From the NCBI RefSeq assembly GCF_001591825.1, contig NZ_BCVQ01000004.1:1-64000 (forward strand): DNA of 64,000 nucleotides, read 5' to 3'. The notes below the pieces were generated by a model, which was not told where the DNA came from, did no database searches, and was given only the letters and a program-made list of their open reading frames with translations. This DNA comes from Rossellomorea vietnamensis NBRC 101237 (lineage in GTDB: Bacteria; Bacillota; Bacilli; Bacillales; Bacillaceae_B). The position numbers and the translations under genes are program-made. Positions within the stretch are counted from its first letter, which is position 1; each line of letters begins with the position of its first letter. Shown one piece after another: positions 9,614-16,041 of the stretch.

Positions 9614-9644
9614 GAGCATTTCCATTCGTGGAAGTGTTTTTTTA
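9614..9644 (+). terminator. Rho-independent terminator
   Basis: GCATTTCC pairs with GGAAGTGT (one G-U pair), followed by TTTTTTT. Confidence 0.65.
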
Positions 9645-9648
9645 TGTC

Positions 9649-9792
9649 CAAGCCGCTTCCGCTTTAGCTTCATCCAGCTCCAGCGGCTAGAGGCTCGAGG
9701 TCATAAGGTGAACATGCCAAAAAGGCAAAGGGCGCCTTTCCGGCATGTTCATCTTATGCTGGTCGCCTCTGTTCAAGCCGCTTCCGCTTTAG
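9649..9792. repeat. Composite palindromic repeat flanked by 19-bp direct repeats
   Basis: Direct repeats CAAGCCGCTTCCGCTTTAG (9649-9667 and 9774-9792) bracket a nested inverted repeat. Its parts are AGAGGC/GCCTCT (9689/9765), CATAAG-GTGAACATGCC (from 9702) against its complement ending at 9758, and AAAGGC/GCCTTT at the centre. It resembles short non-coding repeat elements dispersed in Bacillaceae chromosomes and codes for nothing visible. It fills most of the gap before the next gene. Confidence 0.6.
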
Positions 9793-9859
9793 GGGTGGGT
9801 ATTCACCTATTTAGATCCCGCATCATATGTTTAAATAAATGATGTGAAAGGGTGATTTC

Positions 9860-10954
9860 ATGACAGGGAAGATTCGTCATTATTATGCTGGAGGGAATAC
9901 GGCAAAAGGATTCTACAGTTTATATGATTCAGTACTCGCTGGATTAGAGCGGGTATATATCTTAAAGGGTGGTCCTGGAACAGGGAAATCCTCATTGATG
10001 AAAACGATTGGAAAACGGTTTGAAGAAAATGGGTTAAACGTAGACTATTTGCATTGTGCTTCCGATAATCAATCCATCGACGGTGTTCTCCTCCCTGAAT
10101 TCGGTGTGGGGATTGTAGATGGGACAGCTCCTCATATTATTGAACCAAAAGCACCCGGTGTGATCGAAGAGTATGTGAATTTAGGAGTGGCATGGGACCG
10201 TAATGAACTGACCGGGCACAAGGAAGAAATCCTTGCCTTAAATGACCACATTGCCTCACTCTTCGGGAAAGCGTATCATACCTTTGCGTCATCCCTGAGT
10301 GCCCATGATGACATTGAAGACATCTACATTGCGAACATGGACTTCGAAAAAGCCAATGAATTGACAAACGAGTTGATTTCACTCTTTTTTGAAGAAGACA
10401 GCCTTCCTAAATCCTCCACAGTCAAACATCGGTTCTTGGGTGCCGCTACTCCTGATGGGGCAGTTGACTACATTCAGAATTTAACGGAGGATGTCGGGAA
10501 GCGCTACTTTATCAAAGGGCGTGCAGGTTCCGGAAAGTCAACGATGTTAAAGAAAATTGCTTCTGCTGCAGAAGAGAAAGGATTTGACGTAGAAGTGTAT
10601 CATTGCGGTTTTGACCCGAATAGTCTTGATATGTTGATCATCAGAGAAATAGGGATCGCTATATTTGATAGCACCGCACCACATGAATATTTCCCTGATC
10701 GGGAATCAGATGAAATCATCGATATGTATGAAAGATGCATTACCGAGGGGACAGATGAAAAATATGCTGGCGATATCGAACGGACGACAAAAGCCTATAA
10801 GGATAAAATGAATGAAGCAATCTCATATCTAAAAGAAGCTAAGAAGCTTCGTGAACAACTCGAATCCATTTATATAGGGGCCATGGACTTTGCCAAGGTG
10901 AATATGATTAGAGAAGAAATCTTTCAGGATATAAATGAGTTTATAAAAAAGTAG
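9860..10954 (+). CDS. Tandem P-loop ATPase, PRK06851-type
   Basis: A 364-residue protein made of two similar ATP-binding halves. P-loop 1 GGPGTGKSS is at residues 37-45 and P-loop 2 GRAGSGKST at 220-228. Each is followed by a matching stretch: YLHCASDNQSIDGV with GIVDGTAPH, then VYHCGFDPNSLDML with AIFDSTAPH. This internal duplication matches the PRK06851 family of Firmicutes, whose function is not established. The conserved HC and D-TAPH pairs suggest both halves are active. The gene has its own RBS and terminator. Confidence 0.7.
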   Translation: MTGKIRHYYAGGNTAKGFYSLYDSVLAGLERVYILKGGPGTGKSSLMKTIGKRFEENGLNVDYLHCASDNQSIDGVLLPEFGVGIVDGTAPHIIEPKAPGVIEEYVNLGVAWDRNELTGHKEEILALNDHIASLFGKAYHTFASSLSAHDDIEDIYIANMDFEKANELTNELISLFFEEDSLPKSSTVKHRFLGAATPDGAVDYIQNLTEDVGKRYFIKGRAGSGKSTMLKKIASAAEEKGFDVEVYHCGFDPNSLDMLIIREIGIAIFDSTAPHEYFPDRESDEIIDMYERCITEGTDEKYAGDIERTTKAYKDKMNEAISYLKEAKKLREQLESIYIGAMDFAKVNMIREEIFQDINEFIKK

Positions 10955-10975
10955 TGTATAGCGGAAAGAGCCATG

Positions 10976-11004
10976 CGTGGTGATTGTTATGTCATCACGT
11001 TTTT
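10976..11004 (+). terminator. Rho-independent terminator
   Basis: CGTGGTGA (10976-10983) pairs with TCATCACG (10992-10999) with one G-U pair, then TTTTTAT. Confidence 0.65.
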
Positions 11005-11010
11005 ATTTGG

Positions 11011-11039
11011 TTGACAAAATACCTATGCGGGTATATTAT
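11011..11039 (+). promoter_or_regulatory. SigA promoter of the rhodanese/DsrE operon
   Basis: Consensus -35 TTGACA (11011-11016), 17-bp spacer, -10 TATTAT (11034-11039). The spacer contains an ATACC/GGTAT dyad. Confidence 0.8.
11019..11034. promoter_or_regulatory. Candidate CsoR/CstR-family operator
   Basis: ATACCTATGCGGGTAT is an ATACC-N6-GGTAT dyad between -35 and -10. CsoR-family repressors (copper CsoR, persulfide CstR) bind ATACC...GGTAT sites, and CstR controls rhodanese-type genes, so the downstream genes fit. The repressor gene is not in the window. Confidence 0.5.
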
Positions 11040-11083
11040 GTGTACATACAGTTATTCATATCAGAGAATTGGGAGGAACCACT

Positions 11084-11383
11084 ATGAAAGAATTAACCGC
11101 AAAACAAGTTGAAGAATTAGTAACTGAAGGCAATCAATCTTTAAACATAATAGACGTTCGTGAAGATGAAGAAGTCGCTTCAGGAATGATTCCGGCTGCT
11201 AAACATATTCCGTTGGGTTCGATTGAAAGTCGTATGGGTGAGTTAGACAAGACGAAAGAATATATCATGGTATGCCGTTCTGGAGGAAGAAGTGGACAAG
11301 CTTCACAATTTCTTGAAAGTCAGGGGTTCAAGGTCATTAATATGACAGGTGGAATGATGTCTTGGGAAGGTCCTACGAAATAA
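11084..11383 (+). CDS. Single-domain rhodanese (sulfurtransferase)
   Basis: A 99-residue single rhodanese domain. It has IIDVREDEE, the conserved GMIPAAKHIPLG turn and the active-site loop CRSGGRS with Cys64, which would carry a persulfide. It is cytosolic. The RBS GGGAGGA lies within the longer in-frame reading that starts at TTG 11069, so ATG 11084 is the start. A DsrE-family gene follows after 59 bp and probably shares the transcript and sulfur-relay role. The upstream ATACC dyad suggests induction by persulfide or metal; that part is inference. Confidence 0.85.
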   Translation: MKELTAKQVEELVTEGNQSLNIIDVREDEEVASGMIPAAKHIPLGSIESRMGELDKTKEYIMVCRSGGRSGQASQFLESQGFKVINMTGGMMSWEGPTK

Positions 11384-11442
11384 TCTTCTTTATTGAAACC
11401 ACTTGGATCACAACAAAAAAATGAAAACTGGAGGAATGGAAA

Positions 11443-11838
11443 ATGAGTAAAAAAGTAGCGATCATCGCAAGTAACGGTGGATTATTTGATGCGTATAAAG
11501 TATTTAATATTGCAACTGCGGCGGCAGCCACCGATCAGGAAGTAGCCATTTTCTTTACATTTGAAGGATTAAATCTTATCCATAAAGAAGGTCACAAACA
11601 GCTGCCGATGCCCGAAGGAAAAGAACACTTCCAAGAGGGATTTGCCAAGGCCAATGTACCCGGCATTCCCGAATTAGTGGAAATGGCACAGGAGATGGGG
11701 GTTTCCTTTATTGGTTGCCAAATGACGATGGATGTAATGGGCTTGAATAAAGAAGCATTTGTGGATGGAATCGAAGTGGGTGGAGCAGTCACATTCCTTG
11801 AATTCGCAAAGGACGCAGATGTCACTTTAACATTCTAA
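11443..11838 (+). CDS. DsrE/DsrF-like sulfur-relay protein
   Basis: A 131-residue DsrE/F/H-fold protein. It opens KKVAIIASNGGLFDAYKVFNIATAAAA and has a conserved Cys92 in FIGCQMTMDVMG, the position that carries sulfur in DsrE/TusD-like proteins. Bacillus YrkE-type proteins share this pattern. It is downstream of the rhodanese, with its own RBS (GGAGG), and a terminator follows. It likely accepts or passes persulfide sulfur from the rhodanese. Physiological partner unknown. Confidence 0.8.
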   Translation: MSKKVAIIASNGGLFDAYKVFNIATAAAATDQEVAIFFTFEGLNLIHKEGHKQLPMPEGKEHFQEGFAKANVPGIPELVEMAQEMGVSFIGCQMTMDVMGLNKEAFVDGIEVGGAVTFLEFAKDADVTLTF

Positions 11839-11866
11839 TCCATTGAAATAAATCAGTATAAACAAT

Positions 11867-11893
11867 AAAACCATGCGGAAGCATGGTTTTATT
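11867..11893 (+). terminator. Terminator of the rhodanese/DsrE operon
   Basis: AAAACCATGC (11867-11876) pairs perfectly with GCATGGTTTT (11881-11890) around a GGAA loop. Confidence 0.8.
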
Positions 11894-12043
11894 ATGCGAA
11901 AATTTCAATGAAAGGTCATAGTTATATTAAAATAGTAATGAATAAAACGGTATGTTATATCAGTATAATGAATATCATATATTGATTTTATGGTAGGATA
12001 ATAAGGGATGAAAGTTATGAATAAAGGAGTTAAATAGATTACT

Positions 12044-12796
12044 ATGAAATTAGTATCATGGAATGTAAACGGAATTAGAGCGTGTGTGAAAAAAGGGTTT
12101 TTAGACTATTTTCACAGTATAGATGCAGATATTTTCTGTCTTCAGGAAACCAAGCTTCAAGAAGGGCAAATCTCCTTGGATTTAAAGGGATACCACCAAT
12201 ATTGGAATTATGCATTACGAAAGGGATATTCAGGCACGGCCGTTTTCACTAAAAAGAAACCTCTGACAGTCTCGTATGGTTTCAATCAGGATCATATGGA
12301 ACCTGAAGGGAGAATCATTACATGTGAATATGATTCTTTTTACTTGGTGAATGTCTATACGCCTAACTCGAAAAGAGATCTTTCGAGGATCAAGGAACGT
12401 CTTGAATGGGAGGATGCCTTGAGAGACTATCTCGCGGATTTGAATCTTCATAAACCAGTCATTCTATGCGGGGACTTAAATGTTGCGCATACGGAAATTG
12501 ATCTGAAAAATGATAAGTCAAACCGTGGAAATTCAGGTTTCACCGATGAAGAAAGGGGGAAAATGGGTCTGTTGCTAAAGGAAGGCTTCGTCGATAGTTT
12601 TCGCTATCTATACCCCGAAAAGGATGACGCTTTCAGTTGGTGGTCTTATATGAGTAAAGTACGTGAACGAAATATCGGCTGGAGGATTGATTACTTTATC
12701 GTCTCCGAACAATTATCGCCTTCTATAGAAAAAGCTGAAATTCACTCGGATATTCACGGAAGTGATCATTGTCCTGTATACTTGGAGTTAGAGTAG
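12044..12796 (+). CDS. exoA: Exodeoxyribonuclease III / AP endonuclease
   Basis: A 250-residue enzyme of the exonuclease III family, which cuts DNA 5' of abasic sites in base-excision repair. The family motifs are in order: SWNVNGIRA (5-13), LQETK with metal ligand Glu35, GDLNVAHTEIDL, WRIDYF and the C-terminal GSDHCPV with the catalytic Asp-His. It matches Bacillus ExoA in length and motifs. A TATAAT at 11964 may be its -10. A conserved gene of unknown function follows after 43 bp, possibly co-transcribed. Confidence 0.93.
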   Translation: MKLVSWNVNGIRACVKKGFLDYFHSIDADIFCLQETKLQEGQISLDLKGYHQYWNYALRKGYSGTAVFTKKKPLTVSYGFNQDHMEPEGRIITCEYDSFYLVNVYTPNSKRDLSRIKERLEWEDALRDYLADLNLHKPVILCGDLNVAHTEIDLKNDKSNRGNSGFTDEERGKMGLLLKEGFVDSFRYLYPEKDDAFSWWSYMSKVRERNIGWRIDYFIVSEQLSPSIEKAEIHSDIHGSDHCPVYLELE

Positions 12797-12839
12797 TACA
12801 TAAAGGAATTATAGAAGTAATCCATGTGGAGGGAATTGA

Positions 12840-13427
12840 ATGTTACAGAAAAGAATACAGCAGTATATTGATGAAATGAAAGGATCAGACATTCCTGTTC
12901 ACTTGTTTAAACAAGAGAGAGACTATGTGTTGAATCACGGTTTATTGGATGCTGACGAGGTTGCCGCCCCGGAAGCGGGTTCACGCTTTCAGGATGCATA
13001 TATCGAGCGTTGTGAGAAAGAAACCGAGGAACTGATTAAGGAAGAAACTGACGACTTTCTCAATCAGCACATCATTTATTTGAAAAAACATAAAAATGAG
13101 TTCATTTACCTTGAATCCAAATGGTTCGCTTTGATTGGGGTGGATGCCGTTTCCGTGGAAGTGGATGACGTATTTGGTACATATGACGTGATGTTGGGGT
13201 TAAAACTGCAAAAGAAGTATCGGGGTCAGATAGAGAGTTATTTAGACGGGTCTCTTAAAGGTGAATCATCTTATGATCTATTGTTTAATGGAGAAGATGG
13301 GCTGTGGGACTTGAACTTCAATTTGAATGACCACGGTGATTTTGATGAGAGCCAAACCATGCTTACGGTTTACGAGCTTATATATGATATTTTATTCAAC
13401 CTTCTTCAAACTGTGGAAGAGTCCTAA
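12840..13427 (+). CDS. Conserved Bacillaceae protein of unknown function
   Basis: A 195-residue acidic cytosolic protein with no signal peptide, membrane segment or recognised catalytic motif. Conserved-looking blocks are GSRFQDAYIERCEKETEELI, FIYLESKWFALIGVDAV and EDGLWDLNFNLN. Homologues in Bacillus are often labelled branched-chain aminotransferase. I see no PLP-binding Lys motif or transaminase fold signature, so I regard that label as wrong. The RBS is GGAGGGA. It lies 43 bp after exoA and ends at a bidirectional terminator. Confidence 0.6.
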   Translation: MLQKRIQQYIDEMKGSDIPVHLFKQERDYVLNHGLLDADEVAAPEAGSRFQDAYIERCEKETEELIKEETDDFLNQHIIYLKKHKNEFIYLESKWFALIGVDAVSVEVDDVFGTYDVMLGLKLQKKYRGQIESYLDGSLKGESSYDLLFNGEDGLWDLNFNLNDHGDFDESQTMLTVYELIYDILFNLLQTVEES

Positions 13428-13434
13428 AAGAACG

Positions 13435-13467
13435 ATCCCTCTCGAACGAATCCGAGGGGGATTTTAT
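13435..13467. terminator. Bidirectional terminator
   Basis: ATCCCTCTCG (13435-13444) pairs with CGAGGGGGAT (13453-13462), one G-U pair, then TTTATTTT. It separates convergent genes and touches the 3' end of the papain-like gene. Confidence 0.7.
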
Positions 13468-14018
13468 TTTGCCCTTTTTTGTTTGACCGGCTCGTAATCG
13501 AACAACTTTCCTTCATAGACCAGGTGGAATTGGGGGTGCTTTCTGAAATCTTCCGGAGTGATCAGAGCAGGCAGCTTTTCCCACAGTTTGATACCGGAAC
13601 GTTGAAGAATCTCTGCTACGAACTGGGAACAAAAGTAGGAGTTGCTGAATTCGACAGGCTCATTCATGGATACACCGAACACCCCAAGAATATTATAGAG
13701 GAATTTTTTGCGGCTCCTTTTAAAGACGTTTAATACCCGCTTCATTTTTTCAATATCCCTATCCGTTACCTCCAATTGATAAATTACGCAAGTGGTATGT
13801 GGATATTTGCTGTATGTTCCATGAAAGATATCTTCTCTGACAAACCCGCCATTTATGGGGTTGTTAGGATGCTTCCGGCCAAAGCTGTATAACTCGGTCA
13901 GTTCACGGTCGAAGGAAATGGACGCATGATTGTATGGGGCTTTCGTGTACTTTTTGATGGACTTTGTAAACAGGGTTCCTGTATCTGTCAGTAAAATAAA
14001 AATATATTTACTCTCCAT
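13464..14018 (-). CDS. Permuted papain-like (YiiX/YaeF, NlpC/P60-fold) protein
   Basis: A 184-residue protein with the circularly permuted NlpC/P60 arrangement. The His comes first in APYNHASISF (His31) and the Cys later in NSYFCSQFVAEIL (Cys130). This order marks the YaeF/YiiX/lecithin-retinol-acyltransferase-like thiol hydrolases, which act as peptidases, amidases or acyltransferases. There is no signal peptide. The substrate is unknown. The CdsA-like gene is divergent, 97 bp away, so a lipid-related role is possible but unproven. The start is ATG after GAGGGA. Confidence 0.65.
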   Translation of the reverse strand: MESKYIFILLTDTGTLFTKSIKKYTKAPYNHASISFDRELTELYSFGRKHPNNPINGGFVREDIFHGTYSKYPHTTCVIYQLEVTDRDIEKMKRVLNVFKRSRKKFLYNILGVFGVSMNEPVEFSNSYFCSQFVAEILQRSGIKLWEKLPALITPEDFRKHPQFHLVYEGKLFDYEPVKQKRAK

Positions 14019-14115
14019 AGCTCATTCCCTCTTTTAAAGTAGTAGAATTTCCCATATGCTTAATTATACAATAAATGCACCGTTTGAATATGGTCATTTG
14101 AGGAGGGGGATGAAA

Positions 14116-15030
14116 ATGGATTCGGCCATTTGGACTTTATTTATTATTTTTACAGGATTGGTCATTGTCAACGTCTTGTTTTTACAAATCAAAAGAAATC
14201 AAAAGGGAAAAGACTTCTCCGGGATATCTCTAAGAGTGAAAACATGGTGGGGAATGTTCGTGGTATTTTGTTTGGCGACTTTATTTAATCCTGTTATATC
14301 CATGTTTTCGTTAATGGTTCTATGTTTCTATTCCCTCAAAGAGTATTTCTCCATGATGAAGACACGGAAAGCCGACAGGCGGATATTCTTATGGGCTTAT
14401 GTATCGATCCCGATTCAGTTTTACTGGATCTATATAGGATGGTATGGCATGTTCATAGTGTTTATTCCCGTTTACGTATTTCTACTGCTTCCCCTGCCCC
14501 GGCTTTTAGGAAAAGGGACACTCGGATTCCTGCGCTCCGTAAGCTCAACCCAATGGGGGATTATGCTGATGGTGTTTGGTTTAAGTCACCTCGCATATTA
14601 CCAGATTGCAAGCCCTGAATATGGGGCTAATCTTGTCCTTTTCCTGGTCGTGCTAACCCAGGTGAGCGATATCGTTCAATTTGTTGTCTCCATGTATATC
14701 GGAAAGAGGAAGGTGGTTCCTACTTCAAATCCGTACATTACATGGGAAGGGTTTCTATCGGCGATGGTGGTTACAACCGGAGTGTCATATTTCTTGTATC
14801 CTTTTTTAACCCCCCTTGACATTCGATTTGGCATTCTGTCTGGGCTCATCATCAGCATCAGCGGTTTTGTTGGAAGCTTGACAATATCCGTATTGAAGCG
14901 CGACCTTCTCATCGGCAATCAAGAAAGAGTAGCTGCGCTAAAAGAAAGCTACCTCAATCGTGTCGACAGCCTCGCTTATACATCGCCCATCTTCTTTCAC
15001 ATCATTCGTTATTACTTTGACTTTATGTGA
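14116..15030 (+). CDS. Phosphatidate cytidylyltransferase (CdsA-like)
   Basis: An integral membrane enzyme of about 304 residues with roughly eight hydrophobic segments. The C-terminal CDP-diglyceride synthetase signature is recognisable: SVLKRDLLIGNQ followed by LNRVDSLAYTSPIFFH, including the KRD and RVDS acidic residues. The family makes CDP-diacylglycerol from phosphatidate and CTP at the membrane. The protein differs from the housekeeping CdsA that sits between uppS and dxr, so it is likely a paralogue. AGGAGGGGG directly abuts ATG 14110, so ATG 14116 is the better start. Confidence 0.8.
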   Translation: MDSAIWTLFIIFTGLVIVNVLFLQIKRNQKGKDFSGISLRVKTWWGMFVVFCLATLFNPVISMFSLMVLCFYSLKEYFSMMKTRKADRRIFLWAYVSIPIQFYWIYIGWYGMFIVFIPVYVFLLLPLPRLLGKGTLGFLRSVSSTQWGIMLMVFGLSHLAYYQIASPEYGANLVLFLVVLTQVSDIVQFVVSMYIGKRKVVPTSNPYITWEGFLSAMVVTTGVSYFLYPFLTPLDIRFGILSGLIISISGFVGSLTISVLKRDLLIGNQERVAALKESYLNRVDSLAYTSPIFFHIIRYYFDFM

Positions 15031-15037
15031 AAATAAC

Positions 15038-15075
15038 AGAGGGACGGACCTTGTTAAAGGTCCGTCCCTCTATAT
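15038..15075. terminator. Bidirectional terminator, repeated stem
   Basis: AGAGGGACGGACCTT (15038-15052) pairs perfectly with its complement (15057-15071) around a GTTA loop. The same 15-bp stem recurs at 20785-20818. Confidence 0.75.
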
Positions 15076-15079
15076 GAAT

Positions 15080-15388
15080 TTATCGTTTTTCTTTCGTACG
15101 TTTGCTGATTTCTTCCGTCACGACATGAGCCAGGTCATCGTTCCCGAATAGGGATAGGACACCTAGTATAGTGGTGTCTGGAATTTCTTCGGACTCTTCT
15201 TTTGAAACGGTCAAGTCGATTCCTTGCTGCAGGGCGGGATTATCTCCCTGTTGGGGATAGGCCCTTTGATAAAGTTCAGCGGGATCGAGGTCGTGATTCA
15301 CACACCATTGTGCAAACACAAGGATCATCATATGTTCGTCCTTCTGATAATTCTGGATGATTTTTTCCTGCATTTCTTTAGAGTTCAC
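15080..15388 (-). CDS. Small conserved hypothetical protein
   Basis: About 102 residues, acidic in the middle, with a Lys/Arg-rich tail. No signal peptide, membrane segment or known domain is visible. The longer in-frame reading from 15421 encodes the AAGGAG ribosome site inside the protein, so I choose GTG at 15388, 9 bp after that site. It is convergent with the CdsA-like gene and shares its terminator. I do not recognise the family with certainty. Confidence 0.5.
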   Translation of the reverse strand: MNSKEMQEKIIQNYQKDEHMMILVFAQWCVNHDLDPAELYQRAYPQQGDNPALQQGIDLTVSKEESEEIPDTTILGVLSLFGNDDLAHVVTEEISKRTKEKR

Positions 15389-15561
15389 TTCAAATCTCTC
15401 CTTAAACAGTAGATCTACCATTATTATAGCGGAGTTTGGGAAAGAAGCCTATTTATATCCTTTAGTGGATAGATAGGGAATACATTTTTAAATGGGGGAC
15501 TGAACGTGTATAATAGGAGGATAAGCAGAAACTTGTTTGATAGTGAAAGGAAGATAGATAA

Positions 15562-15843
15562 ATGAATATTACCAATCATCATGTGGAAGAACTTAAAGAC
15601 CCAACAGGGATTTTAAGCGGGGATCGTTATGAAGTGATGCTGGATGTTGAAGTACCCGAAGACGATGAACTGTATTCGGAACAGGGTATTTATATAAAAG
15701 CCATCTTTGTCCGGGACGAAAATGGAGCAAGGCTCGTACAATCTGCGATCATTGAAAGAAACACGGAGTCCTTCCTGGACTTTGAATTGGAAGAAGACGA
15801 AGAGAGGCTCCTTCTTGCTTACTGCGAAGAACATATTGCGTAA
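15562..15843 (+). CDS. Small acidic protein, DUF6509-like
   Basis: A 93-residue protein, strongly acidic, with the pattern HHVEELKDPTGILSGDRYE then VPEDDELYSEQGIYIKAIFV and a C-terminal acidic helix. It resembles the DUF6509 family of Bacillaceae as I remember it. The function is unknown; there is no membrane segment. The RBS is AAAGGAAG, and a terminator follows. Confidence 0.55.
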   Translation: MNITNHHVEELKDPTGILSGDRYEVMLDVEVPEDDELYSEQGIYIKAIFVRDENGARLVQSAIIERNTESFLDFELEEDEERLLLAYCEEHIA

Positions 15844-15853
15844 AGTGTATCGA

Positions 15854-15898
15854 AAGCATCATCCCCTTCATTTCTGAAGAAAGGGGAAGGTGCTTTTT
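15854..15898 (+). terminator. Rho-independent terminator
   Basis: AAGCA...CCCCTT pairs with AAGGGG...TGCTT as an interrupted stem followed by TTTTTG. Confidence 0.55.
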
Positions 15899-16041
15899 GT
15901 TATTGGGTAAAGTCTTGGTCACCAGAAAGATCCAATTAGAACCCATTCCTGCATTTTTGACTGATAATTCGGATATTTCAGAGTTGGCATGAAATTTGCA
16001 TGTTACCTTTATGAAAGAATGATTGGAAGGGAGAATGGTTG

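Noticed and set aside
12840-13427. Branched-chain aminotransferase label often given to homologues
   Set aside because: No PLP Lys motif or aminotransferase signature is visible, so I left the gene as unknown.
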